NCBI GenBank assembly: GCA_003250155.1
Contig: QKHE01000062.1
Coordinates: 1-37,822 of the forward strand
Direction of reading: 5' to 3'
Origin: Chloroflexota bacterium
GTDB taxonomy: Bacteria > Chloroflexota > Limnocylindria > Limnocylindrales > CSP1-4
Length of the DNA: 37,822 nucleotides
Part shown: positions 25,351 to 32,312 of the stretch, in pieces
How positions within the stretch are numbered: the stretch's first letter is position 1
Layout: every line of letters starts with the position of its first letter
The notes under the pieces: generated by a model
Database searches by the model: none
What the model saw: only the letters and a program-made list of their open reading frames with translations
What the model was told of the DNA's origin: nothing
Position numbers and translations under genes: made by a program

Positions 25351-25863
25351 ATGCCGGAGATCGAGCTTTTCACGCCAACCGGGGTGATCAGCGGGTGGAC
25401 CGCGCGGCTGCCGTTGGTCGGCGACGGGCCGACCTTCGACGGTCCGCTGCCGCTCGCGGATGCCTGCTGGTACCCGAACGACGGGCGCCCCGCGAGCCAG
25501 CGCGGCGACGTCCTGGTCGAGCCTGACGACGCCCTGATCGTGGTCCTCCCCGAGCCGGAGGTTCGGAGCCACGCGAACTGGTACCCGATCACCGTCGAGC
25601 TCGGGCCGTACCACGTCGCGGGCCGGATCGAGACGCTGCCCGGCTTCGACCCGGACCGGGCGCTGACCCGGCCGGGCGGCTCGTTCGTGCCGCTGTGGGA
25701 CGTGCGCATCGAGCTCGGCGGGCAGCCGGGAGCCGGCACGGCCGAGCGCGACTACGTCGAGGTGAACCGCTACGCCGTGGAGCGCGTCACGTCGCCGCTC
25801 GTGCTCAGCTTCCACTTCCCTGGCGCGACCTTCGTCGAGGCGGAGGGCGCCCCCGTCGCGTAG
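25351..25863 (+). CDS. Uncharacterised protein, 170 residues
   Basis: I cannot name the family. The protein is soluble and beta-rich, with '[10 protein letters not shown]' at the N-terminus, '[20 protein letters not shown]' in the middle and '[13 protein letters not shown]' after it. The last part is a beta-strand run ending '[15 protein letters not shown]'. It contains no Cys pairs, signal peptide or membrane helix. Repeated Asp-Asp and Pro-Glu-Pro turns suggest a compact beta-sandwich that might bind a ligand. It starts at ATG after GGGGGAG and is divergent from the GreA-fusion gene (97 bp between starts), so the two may share control. A 184-bp gap follows. Confidence 0.75.
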   Translation: MPEIELFTPTGVISGWTARLPLVGDGPTFDGPLPLADACWYPNDGRPASQRGDVLVEPDDALIVVLPEPEVRSHANWYPITVELGPYHVAGRIETLPGFDPDRALTRPGGSFVPLWDVRIELGGQPGAGTAERDYVEVNRYAVERVTSPLVLSFHFPGATFVEAEGAPVA

Positions 25864-25969
25864 TCGGCTACAGAGCCGTGCGCTCGCTGGAGCGCGCTCT
25901 CACGGCCAGCGATCGAAGGCCAGACGTGCGAATCAACGTGGGAGCGCCAGGGCCGGGTCGGTGGACCTC

Positions 25970-26018
25970 TTGGCAACAATATGGAAGACAGTATTGACAA
26001 AGTGAAAACGACTATGAG
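25970..26018 (+). promoter_or_regulatory. AT-rich promoter/operator of the DUF2089 operon
   Basis: The gap 25864-26047 turns sharply AT-rich near its end. It contains CAATAT-N8-GTATTG (25977-25996), a near-perfect inverted repeat with half-sites one helical turn apart. TTGGCA (25970), TATTGA (25992, 16-base spacing), TTGACA (25994) and TATGAG (26013) are also present. The exact -35/-10 pair cannot be fixed. AAAGGA precedes the ATG at 26048. The repeat is placed where an autoregulator would bind. Confidence 0.5.
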
Positions 26019-26047
26019 AAAGTTCGATTCACACCGAAAGGAACGGT

Positions 26048-26479
26048 ATGTCGAACGATCTCATCTCCACCTGCCCCGTCTGCGCCAACGAACTCGCCGT
26101 CACGCGCCTCCATTGCCGATCCTGCGGCACGACGCTCGAGGGTGACTTCAGCGCCGGGCGCTTTGCGCGCCTGAGCCGCGAGCAGCTCGCAGTCCTGGAG
26201 AGCTTCCTCCGCTCGCGGGGCAACCTCCGGGAGATGGAGCGCGAGCTCGGGATCTCGTACCCGACCGTTCGCTCCCGTGTCGAGGCCGTCGTCCGGGCGC
26301 TCGGCTTCGGGCCGCGGGACGAGACCGACGACGCCGATTCGACCGCCGACTCAGGGGATCCCGCCGCGTCACCGGCTGAGGCCGCGTCGAGGCAGGAGAT
26401 CCTCGAGCGCCTCGCCCGCCACGAGATCACGGCCGACGAGGCGGCCAGCGCCATTCGAGCCCTTGGGAGCAACCGATGA
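26048..26479 (+). CDS. DUF2089 family zinc-ribbon/HTH regulator
   Basis: This 143-residue protein has three parts. Residues 9-26 form a four-Cys zinc ribbon ('CPVC' and 'CRSC'). Residues 40-88 are a helix-turn-helix with 'NLREMERELGISYPTVRSR', as in DUF2089 proteins. After an acidic linker, residues 113-140 form a short helical hairpin 'ILERLARHEITADEAASAI' of the SHOCT-like type. DUF2089 proteins commonly sit before DUF4097 genes, as here, and are thought to be transcription regulators of envelope functions. The AT-rich inverted repeat upstream could be its own operator. The ATG overlap (ATGA) with the next gene shows tight coupling. Confidence 0.9.
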   Translation: MSNDLISTCPVCANELAVTRLHCRSCGTTLEGDFSAGRFARLSREQLAVLESFLRSRGNLREMERELGISYPTVRSRVEAVVRALGFGPRDETDDADSTADSGDPAASPAEAASRQEILERLARHEITADEAASAIRALGSNR

Positions 26480-27444
26480 CCGCCGCCGACGCCACCGTAG
26501 CCCGCATCGAGCACCGCATCGGTGCCCGCGGCAGGCTGACCCTTCGCCAGCCCGCCGGCGAGATCGAGATCCACGGCGTCGAGGGCGACACCGCCCGGGT
26601 CCGCGACCGCAACGAGCGAGCGCTGGCCGACAGCTTCGAGATCCTGGCCGCCGAGGGCTCGCTGGAGCTCCGGCCGCTCGATCAGCTCGGCGGGCTCATC
26701 GGCATGTGGCGGCGCGGGACGGCGCCGCAGCTGGCGGTCGAGGTGCCGCATGGCGCGACCGTCAGCGTGGAGGCGGCGAGCGCCGACGTCTCCGCCAGCG
26801 ACCTCACCGGCGAGAAGCGATTCCGCACTGCGTCCGGCGACGTTTCGCTCAACCGGCTGGCGGGCGCCGTCGATGTCACGACGGTCTCCGGCGATATCCG
26901 GATCGAGGGACAGGTGCAGCTGGAGGTCCTGGGACGCACCGTGAGCGGCGATCTGGCCGTGCGGCTGCCGGGGGCGCGTCGGCTCGACCTGGCGACGACG
27001 TCGGGCGACGTGCTGATCGACGCGGAGGTCTCCGGCGCCGGCCCGTTCGAGGTGCAGACGATCAGCGGTGACCTGGCCGTGGTCGCCAAGAGCGGCCTTC
27101 GAATCGAGGCGCAGACCGTGACCGGCGATGTCGTCGGCAGCGGGATGAAGATCGTCGAGTCGGGTCGCGGCCGCAAGGTCGCGACGATCGGCAAGGGCGG
27201 TCCGACGTTGGCCTTCCGGTCCGTGTCGGGCGATCTCGCCGTCATGGGCGCCGCACCGGCACGCCGGGAGCGCGCCGCCGGGACGACCGACGATGCGACG
27301 ACGCCCGAGGCGACGACGCCCGAAGCGACGCCACAGAGCACGGACGGCGCGCGGCTCGACATTCTTCGCGCCCTGGAGCGCGGCGATATCAGCGTCAGCG
27401 AGGCCGGCGACCGGCTGGCCGAGCTGGAGGAGGTGCTCCGGTGA
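26476..27444 (+). CDS. DUF4097 beta-repeat protein with SHOCT-like C-terminus
   Basis: Residues 10-255 of this 322-residue protein are a run of short beta repeats with the recurring step 'SGD' ('TASGDVSLNRL', 'TVSGDIRIEG', 'TVSGDLAVRL', 'TTSGDVLID', 'TISGDLAVV', 'SVSGDLAVM'). This is the hallmark of the DUF4097 adhesin-like beta-helix family, which includes envelope-stress proteins such as LiaX. A Thr/Pro/Glu-rich linker contains a doubled five-residue unit. Residues 293-321 form the helical hairpin 'ILRALERGDISVSEAGDRL', which also occurs in its two neighbours. There is no signal peptide, so the protein starts in the cytoplasm or is exported by another route. Both ends overlap neighbouring genes (ATGA and GTGA). 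Confidence 0.88.
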   Translation: MTAADATVARIEHRIGARGRLTLRQPAGEIEIHGVEGDTARVRDRNERALADSFEILAAEGSLELRPLDQLGGLIGMWRRGTAPQLAVEVPHGATVSVEAASADVSASDLTGEKRFRTASGDVSLNRLAGAVDVTTVSGDIRIEGQVQLEVLGRTVSGDLAVRLPGARRLDLATTSGDVLIDAEVSGAGPFEVQTISGDLAVVAKSGLRIEAQTVTGDVVGSGMKIVESGRGRKVATIGKGGPTLAFRSVSGDLAVMGAAPARRERAAGTTDDATTPEATTPEATPQSTDGARLDILRALERGDISVSEAGDRLAELEEVLR

Positions 27445-27836
27445 CCGGCTCGAACGACGCGCTCGATCGAATCCTGCGGATGGTGGCCGAGGGCCGCCTG
27501 ACCGCCGAGGAGGCGGCGCCGATCATCGACGCGCTGCAGGCCGCTGGCTCGAGTGCCGCCGACGCGCCGTCGTCGAGCCGGCGACCAGCCGGCGACGGCG
27601 GGCTTCCCGAGGGGGGCCGGCCACGATTCACCCGGATCGAGGTCCAGGAGGGTGGCCGCCAGGTTGTCAATCTGCGCGTGCCGCTCTCGCTCGGCCGCCT
27701 GGCCCTGTCGCGCATCCCGGGGCTGTCGGCCGAGCAGCTCGCCGATGTCGAGGAGGCCGTGGCGCTCGGCGCCGGCGGCCCGATCCTCGACGTCCAGGAC
27801 GCCGACGGGGACGGCGTCCGAATCGTCCTCGAATAG
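27441..27836 (+). CDS. SHOCT-like hairpin protein, operon member
   Basis: This 131-residue protein begins with the same helical hairpin seen at the ends of the two preceding proteins: 'ILRMVAEGRLTAEEAAPII' at residues 11-29. A polar linker follows. Residues 70-131 hold a small domain, 'VVNLRVPLSLGRLALSRI' then 'ILDVQDADGDGVRIVLE', with the look of a compact alpha/beta fold. Similar small proteins accompany DUF4097 genes elsewhere. The exact role is unknown. GTG 27441 overlaps the DUF4097 stop as GTGA, so translation is coupled. Confidence 0.85.
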   Translation: MTGSNDALDRILRMVAEGRLTAEEAAPIIDALQAAGSSAADAPSSSRRPAGDGGLPEGGRPRFTRIEVQEGGRQVVNLRVPLSLGRLALSRIPGLSAEQLADVEEAVALGAGGPILDVQDADGDGVRIVLE

Positions 27837-27856
27837 TCAGCTCAGGAGGGAGACGC

Positions 27857-28054
27857 ATGCGAGACGCACAGGCCGACGTCTGGCTCGCCAGCCAGGCCAT
27901 CGAGCGCGAGCTGCGAGAGGCCGCGCGCCGAGCGGATCTGCCAGCCGGCCCGGGGTGGTGGGACGACCTCCGGCGGCGAGCGGGCGAGGCGCTGATCGCG
28001 ACCGGGCAGCGGTTGCTGCCGGCGCCCCGGCGGACGCCAGTTCGGGCGACCTGA
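27857..28054 (+). CDS. Small helical protein, last gene of the DUF2089 operon
   Basis: At 65 residues this gene sits inside a long shadow ORF in the track. ATG 27857 follows a very good GGAGGG with a 6-base spacer, 20 bases after the previous stop. The product is a basic amphipathic helical protein ('IERELREAARRADLPAGPGW', 'WWDDLRRRAGEALI') ending 'PRRTPVRAT'. It has no membrane helix or Cys. I do not recognise the family. Position, ribosome binding site and the terminator 35 bases later support it as a real final gene of the operon. Confidence 0.75.
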   Translation: MRDAQADVWLASQAIERELREAARRADLPAGPGWWDDLRRRAGEALIATGQRLLPAPRRTPVRAT

Positions 28055-28089
28055 CCGCGGTCACGACGCCGCCGTGGGCACAGCGCGCT

Positions 28090-28119
28090 GAGACCCGCGC
28101 CCTGCCGAGCGCGGGTCTC
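28090..28119 (+). terminator. Strong intrinsic terminator of the DUF2089 operon
   Basis: GAGACCCGCGC and GCGCGGGTCTC form a perfect 11-bp stem with an 8-nt loop, followed by TTGCATTT. It is the clearest intrinsic terminator in the window. Confidence 0.85.
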
Positions 28120-28142
28120 TTGCATTTCCCGGTTCTATGGTC

Positions 28143-28181
28143 GGTGACTCGGGGCGGATCGAGTCCGGGCCCCGAGTCACC
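28143..28181. terminator. Second long hairpin after the operon
   Basis: GGTGACTCGGGGC and GCCCCGAGTCACC form a perfect 13-bp stem with a 13-nt loop, 23 bases after the first terminator. There is no T-run on either side. It may act as a backup terminator, an RNA-stabilising stem or a protein-binding site. Confidence 0.5.
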
Positions 28182-28335
28182 CGCGAGCGCCCGCGCGAGT
28201 GTCGGTGCTGATGTTGCCCGCGCGGGGCACGGTGGCGAGGTTGCTCATGCCACGGGCGTCATCCGCGGTCTTCGCCAGGTCCGGGACCTCCACGATCCCG
28301 TGCCTGCGACCGGAATCTAATGCCGGGGTGCGGTG

Positions 28336-28372
28336 TCGACCCATCGGTTCGAGCAGACCTCCGTTGGGTCGA
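28336..28372 (+). other. Inverted repeat in the gap before the HhH-GPD gene
   Basis: TCGACCCA and TGGGTCGA are perfect inverted copies 21 bases apart, upstream of a -10-like box. It could be an operator or a stem. Apart from the two hairpins before it and the box after it, the 400-base gap 28055-28454 shows nothing else I can support. Confidence 0.3.
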
Positions 28373-28424
28373 TGGTACGCCGCAAGTCCAGCACCCGCCA
28401 GATGCCGTCGGACGGGTGCCGGGC

Positions 28425-28430
28425 TACCAT
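28425..28430 (+). promoter_or_regulatory. -10-like TACCAT before the HhH-GPD gene
   Basis: TACCAT fits TANNNT and lies 24 bases before the ATG, leaving room for the GGAGGTG ribosome binding site at 28441. No -35 is evident. Confidence 0.3.
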
Positions 28431-28454
28431 CCCGGGCTCCGGAGGTGCATCACG

Positions 28455-29036
28455 ATGACGACCACGACGGCGCCCGAGCAGCTGCCCCTGACCGGGATCG
28501 AGGAGGCTGACCGGCTGCTTGCCGAGCGGCCGTTGGCGCTCCTCATCGGTCTCGCGCTCGACCAGCAGGTGACGGTCCAGAAGGCGTTCTCGGGGCCATG
28601 GGAGCTGCAGCGCCGGTTGGGCCATCTCGATGCGGCCCGCATCGCCGCGACGGATCCGTCCGAGCTCGAGCGAGCGTTCCGGGAGCGACCCGCGATCCAC
28701 CGGTTCCCGGGCTCGATGGCCGGCAAGGTCGCGGCGCTGTGCGGCGTCGTCGCCCGCGAGTACGGCAACGACGCGGCGCGCATCTGGCTCCAGGCGAGCG
28801 ACGCGGACGACCTGCGTCGGCGGCTCGGTGCGCTGCCCGGCTTCGGCGACATGAAGGTTCGGACGATGCTGGCGATCCTCGGCAAGCGCTTTGCCCTGGA
28901 CCTGCCGGGCATGACCGACGCCATGCCGCGCCATCCGACGCTCGGCGATGTCGATTCGGCGGAGGCCCTCGACGCCTACCAGGCGTCGAAGCGGGCCCAC
29001 AAGGCGGAGTTGCGGGCCCAGGGGAAGCGAGCCTGA
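28455..29036 (+). CDS. HhH-GPD family base-excision repair protein
   Basis: This 193-residue protein is of the short HhH-GPD type common in Actinobacteria (the TIGR03252-like group). The family N-terminus is 'LPLTGIEEADRLLAERPLAL' followed by 'LIGLALDQQVTVQKAFSGP'. The helix-hairpin-helix is at about 130-145 ('LGALPGFGDMKVRTML'). Glycosylases of the superfamily flip damaged bases using this hairpin and a catalytic Asp. I cannot place that Asp with certainty here, so the substrate and even catalysis are open. There is no iron-sulfur cluster motif. ATG 28455 follows GGAGGTG with a 7-base spacer. The track's earlier start at 28320 runs over the promoter. Confidence 0.85.
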   Translation: MTTTTAPEQLPLTGIEEADRLLAERPLALLIGLALDQQVTVQKAFSGPWELQRRLGHLDAARIAATDPSELERAFRERPAIHRFPGSMAGKVAALCGVVAREYGNDAARIWLQASDADDLRRRLGALPGFGDMKVRTMLAILGKRFALDLPGMTDAMPRHPTLGDVDSAEALDAYQASKRAHKAELRAQGKRA

Positions 29037-29075
29037 CGGGCCGAACGGCCCTCCGAGTTCCGCGAGCCGGCTGCC

Positions 29076-29081
29076 TATACT
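29076..29081 (+). promoter_or_regulatory. -10 box TATACT for ptsHI
   Basis: TATACT is 5 of 6 to the consensus and is preceded by TGCC, similar to an extended -10. It lies 54 bases before the ptsH ATG, with AAGGAAG as the ribosome binding site. No -35 match is seen. Confidence 0.5.
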
Positions 29082-29135
29082 CGGCCCGCCCATCTCGGCG
29101 CAGGGGCGGCGCGGGGTGAACAGACAAGGAAGACC

Positions 29136-29477
29136 ATGGCGACGATCGTCGAGCTCGATGTCCACAACCCGTCGGGGCTGCACGCCCGCCCAGCGGCCGT
29201 CTTCGTCAAGGCCGCGGCCGGCTTCGGGAGCGAGATTCGCGTCGCCAATCTGACGACCGAGAGTCCCGAGGTGACCGCCAAGAGCATCATCGCGGTCCTC
29301 GGCCTGGGGGTTCAGCGGGGGCACCGGATCCGGCTGTGCTGCGAGGGTGGCGACGAGCGCGAGGCGATGAACGCGCTGCGGGGTCTCGTGGAGGCGGGGC
29401 TGGAGGAGCCGCCCGGCGGAGCGCCGACGAACGAAGCGCCGACGAACGAGGCGCCGCCGGCCGCGACCGGCTCCTGA
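29136..29477 (+). CDS. ptsH: Phosphocarrier protein HPr
   Basis: HPr passes phosphate from EI to the sugar-specific IIA. The phosphorylated His is His16 in 'NPSGLHARPA'. The second site, equivalent to Ser46 of Gram-positive HPr, appears as 'VTAKSIIAVLGLGV' (Ser50), so control by HPr kinase is possible, though no kinase gene is visible. The fold ends near residue 88. A 25-residue extension with 'APTNEAPTNE', coded by a doubled 15-bp unit, is unusual for HPr. The stop shares its A with the EI start (TGATG). The divergent SorC gene and the IIABCD genes follow EI, which gives a complete PTS locus. Confidence 0.93.
   Translation: MATIVELDVHNPSGLHARPAAVFVKAAAGFGSEIRVANLTTESPEVTAKSIIAVLGLGVQRGHRIRLCCEGGDEREAMNALRGLVEAGLEEPPGGAPTNEAPTNEAPPAATGS
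29421..29450 (+). repeat. 15-bp tandem duplication in the ptsH tail
   Basis: GCGCCGACGAACGAA is followed directly by GCGCCGACGAACGAG and a partial third GCGCCG. It encodes a doubled Ala-Pro-Thr-Asn-Glu unit in the C-terminal extension of HPr. Confidence 0.85.
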
Positions 29478-31174
29478 TGCGGCTCACCGGCGTCCCGGCG
29501 TCGCCGGGCGTCGCCGTTGGGCCCGCCTGGCGGCACGCCGAGGGCCAGAGCGGCACGCCGTTGCCGGACATCCGGGCGGCCGCGACGCGCGCTGCCGCCG
29601 ACCTGACCGAGCTCGCCGAGCGCCTCCGCCGTGCCGGCCGCACGGAAGAGGCAGCGATCTTCGAGGCCCAGGCGATGATGGCCGAGGACCCGACCCTCGT
29701 GGAGGGGGCGGAGCGCCGCGCCAACGGCCTGACCGATCCGGACGCGATCGCAGCGGCCGTCGAGGCCGAGGCTCGCGCCGCCGCGTCGACCCTGGCGGCC
29801 ATCCCGGACGAGCTGCTCGCTGCGCGCGCGGCCGACGTCCGCGACGTCGGCGGCCGGATCGCCCGGATCATCGCCGGCCGCTCGATCCGGCTGCCCGACC
29901 GACCGTCGATCGCGGTCGCCGACGACCTCCCGCCGTCGGTCGCGGCCGAGATCCCGGACGGCCTGCTGCTCGGCGTGGCCATCGAGCGCGGCTCCGCGGT
30001 GTCCCACGCCGCGATCCTGGCTCGAGGCCTGGGCATCCCGGCGGTCGTCGCGGTCAGCGGCCTTGGTGCCGCCACCCGGACCGCGGACGCGAACCTCACG
30101 ATCGGGCTGGACGGCGCCGCCGGAACCGTCGTCCTCGATCCGGACGCCGATGAGCTGGCCATGCTGCGAGCCGCCGGCGAGCGACGGGCGGCGGCCGTCG
30201 AGGCGGCCAGGGCGCTGCGTGATCAGCCCGGTGCCACGGCCGACGGGCATCGGGTGGCGCTGCTCGCCAACATCGGCCGGCCGGAGGACGCGGCGCGGGC
30301 CATCGAGGCGGGCGCCGAAGGCGTTGGCCTCTTCCGCACCGAGTTCTTGTACGTCGGCCGCTCCGACGCGCCCTCGGAGGACGAGCAGACGCGGGCGTAC
30401 CGCGCCGTCCTCGACGACTTCGGCGAGCACCCGGTCGTCATCCGGCTGATCGACATCGGCGGCGACAAGCCGCTCCCGTATCTCCACCTGGAAGCAGAGG
30501 CCAACCCGTTCCTCGGGATGCGCGGGCTTCGGCTCGCCCAGGACAACCGGGCGCTGCAGCTGGAGCAGATCCGGGCGATCGCACGCGCCGGCGCGGGCGC
30601 TCGCTCCGTGCCCCGGCTCATGGCGCCGATGGTGGCCCTGGTCGAGGACGTCGAGCTGCTCCGCGGGCTGGTCGCCGAGGCCGAGGCCGATCTCGACGCC
30701 CGCGGCGTCGCGCGATCCGCCCGGCTGGAGGTCGGCATCATGGTCGAGGTCCCGAGCGCCGCCCTGATGGCGGCCGAGCTGGCCCGGCGAGTCGACTTCT
30801 TCAGCATCGGCAGCAACGACCTGACGCAGTACGTGCTGGCGATGGACCGCACCCACCCGGGCTTCGCGGCCGCCGCCGACGCCCTGCATCCCTCGGTTCT
30901 GCGCGCGATCCGCGAGACGGTCCGCGGCGCGACGGCGGCCGGCATCGAGGTCGCCGTCTGCGGCGAGCTGGCCGGCGATCCGCTCGGGGCGCAAATCCTC
31001 GTCGGCCTCGGGGTCAACGAGCTGTCGATGGACGCCGGCCGGCTCGACGAGGTCCGGGCGGCGCTCGCGGCGAGGACGCGCGGCGAGCTGGTCGCGCTCG
31101 CCGACGCAGCGCTGGCGGCCGACACGGCCGCCGCCGTTCGGGCGCTACGGGCGCGTGACGGCGCGCCCGTCTAG
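29477..31174 (+). CDS. ptsI: PTS enzyme I (phosphoenolpyruvate-protein phosphotransferase)
   Basis: EI takes phosphate from phosphoenolpyruvate and hands it to HPr. At 565 residues it is full length. The swivelling domain carries the active His near residue 177 in 'SAVSHAAILARGLGIPAVV'. The PEP-binding barrel has 'EGVGLFRTEFLY', 'IDIGGDKPLPYL', 'GIMVEVPSAALM', 'FFSIGSNDLTQY' and the C-terminal 'CGELAGDP' with the catalytic Cys. The usual motif is GGRTSH; here the first part reads GSAVSH, a mild variation. The ORF track begins at 29336, but ATG 29477 is right because it overlaps the ptsH stop and begins with 'LTGVPASPGVAVG'. A gap of only 3 bases separates it from the convergent SorC gene. Confidence 0.96.
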   Translation: MRLTGVPASPGVAVGPAWRHAEGQSGTPLPDIRAAATRAAADLTELAERLRRAGRTEEAAIFEAQAMMAEDPTLVEGAERRANGLTDPDAIAAAVEAEARAAASTLAAIPDELLAARAADVRDVGGRIARIIAGRSIRLPDRPSIAVADDLPPSVAAEIPDGLLLGVAIERGSAVSHAAILARGLGIPAVVAVSGLGAATRTADANLTIGLDGAAGTVVLDPDADELAMLRAAGERRAAAVEAARALRDQPGATADGHRVALLANIGRPEDAARAIEAGAEGVGLFRTEFLYVGRSDAPSEDEQTRAYRAVLDDFGEHPVVIRLIDIGGDKPLPYLHLEAEANPFLGMRGLRLAQDNRALQLEQIRAIARAGAGARSVPRLMAPMVALVEDVELLRGLVAEAEADLDARGVARSARLEVGIMVEVPSAALMAAELARRVDFFSIGSNDLTQYVLAMDRTHPGFAAAADALHPSVLRAIRETVRGATAAGIEVAVCGELAGDPLGAQILVGLGVNELSMDAGRLDEVRAALAARTRGELVALADAALAADTAAAVRALRARDGAPV

Positions 31175-31177
31175 GCG

Positions 31178-32137
31178 TCAGCCAGCCAGCTTCAGCGCGG
31201 CCTCCGCGGTCGGTCGGTCGGTGATCAGCGCGTGGAGCAGCCCGGTCCGGAGCGCCCCGACGATCGGCGCCGCCTTGGATGATCCGGCCGCGACGGCCAC
31301 GACCCGCCGGGCCAGCCGGAGCTCATCGAGGGGGATCGCGAGGGTCCGATCCCCCCAGGCGTCGACGAACGCGCCGTCGGCACAGAAGAAGCGCCCGGCA
31401 AGGTCGCCGATGACGTCCATGTCGCGGAGGTCCCGTCGCGACTCGTCGCCGAGCCGGTCGACGGCGGTCCGGTAGCCGGGGTAGGACTCAGGGCTGCCGC
31501 CGACCCCGATCAGGGCCATGTCGAGGCGGCCCCACAGCGAGGTCGTCGCGGCGATCGTCGGCTCGCGGAGCAGGGCGTCCTTCATCTCCGGCGTGTCGAG
31601 GACCGCCGGCGCGTGGAGCGCTCGAGTCTGGGCGCCGATCCGATCGGCCATCCGGCGCGCCACCTGGTTGCTGTCGAGATACGGGTTCTGCACGTCCCAG
31701 CCGCCGACGATCGGCACGACGGTCACCTCGGGCAGCCGCAGTCGCGGCAGGGCCGAGACCATGGCCGCGACGGTGTACCCGGACGCGATCCCGATCGTGC
31801 CCTTCTCGGGCAGCCAGGGCACGACGTGGTCGGCGGCGCCGACGCCGGCGAGCCGGGTCGCCGCGGCGGGATCGCGCTCGTGCCCGGGCGTGATCCGGAT
31901 GTCGACCCCGAACCGCTGCTCGAGCTGTTCGGCGACGGCCGGCCGAACCTCCGGTGCGGGCTCGACCGAGATGCGGACGATGCCCTGCTCGCGGGCCGCG
32001 GTCAGCAGTCGGCTGACCTTGGAGACCGAGAAGCCCGTCATCGCGGCGACCTCGGGTTGGCGCAGGTCGCGCTCGTAGTACAGCTCCGCAACCAGGCGCA
32101 TGACCTCCCGATCGGCCAGGGTCCCGGTCCTACCCAT
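31178..32137 (-). CDS. SorC/DeoR-type sugar-binding transcription regulator
   Basis: This 319-residue repressor/activator has an N-terminal helix-turn-helix near residues 25-48 ('QPEVAAMTGFSVSKVSRLL'). It is followed by the SorC effector domain with 'GIASGYTVAAMVSAL' and 'IVGGWDVQNP', which bind phosphosugars in the family. It is transcribed away from the IIABCD genes, with 175 bp between the two starts. By analogy with SorC, CggR and LsrR it probably senses a phosphorylated product of the adjacent PTS. A TGCAAA/TTTGCA inverted repeat in the gap is a candidate operator. The upstream ribosome binding site is weak (GGAGGGG is 11 bases away). Confidence 0.92.
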   Translation of the reverse strand: MGRTGTLADREVMRLVAELYYERDLRQPEVAAMTGFSVSKVSRLLTAAREQGIVRISVEPAPEVRPAVAEQLEQRFGVDIRITPGHERDPAAATRLAGVGAADHVVPWLPEKGTIGIASGYTVAAMVSALPRLRLPEVTVVPIVGGWDVQNPYLDSNQVARRMADRIGAQTRALHAPAVLDTPEMKDALLREPTIAATTSLWGRLDMALIGVGGSPESYPGYRTAVDRLGDESRRDLRDMDVIGDLAGRFFCADGAFVDAWGDRTLAIPLDELRLARRVVAVAAGSSKAAPIVGALRTGLLHALITDRPTAEAALKLAG

Positions 32138-32216
32138 GTTCCGTCTGCCCCTCCGCCCCGTTCGTCAGCCGGGCCGTCCGCCCGCGTCCAGCGCCGCGGA
32201 TCGGGACGCGCGAAAC

Positions 32217-32246
32217 TTGACACGCGCCAGAGCCGGACGGTACAAC
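32217..32246 (+). promoter_or_regulatory. Promoter of the PTS IIABCD operon
   Basis: TTGACA is followed after 18 bases by TACAAC, a perfect -35 and 4 of 6 for -10. The start of transcription would be near 32253, giving a leader that contains the inverted repeat at 32262. This is the best -35 in the window. Confidence 0.65.
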
Positions 32247-32261
32247 AGCCGAGGCGGGCGT

Positions 32262-32288
32262 TGCAAACATTGGCCGCAAGGATTTGCA
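32262..32288. promoter_or_regulatory. Candidate SorC operator
   Basis: TGCAAA and TTTGCA are perfect inverted half-sites separated by 15 bases, just downstream of the promoter in the leader of the IIA gene. A regulator bound here would block transcription. The divergent SorC gene is the obvious candidate. Confidence 0.4.
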
Positions 32289-32312
32289 GTGGTTCCCCGC
32301 CGGAGGAGGACG

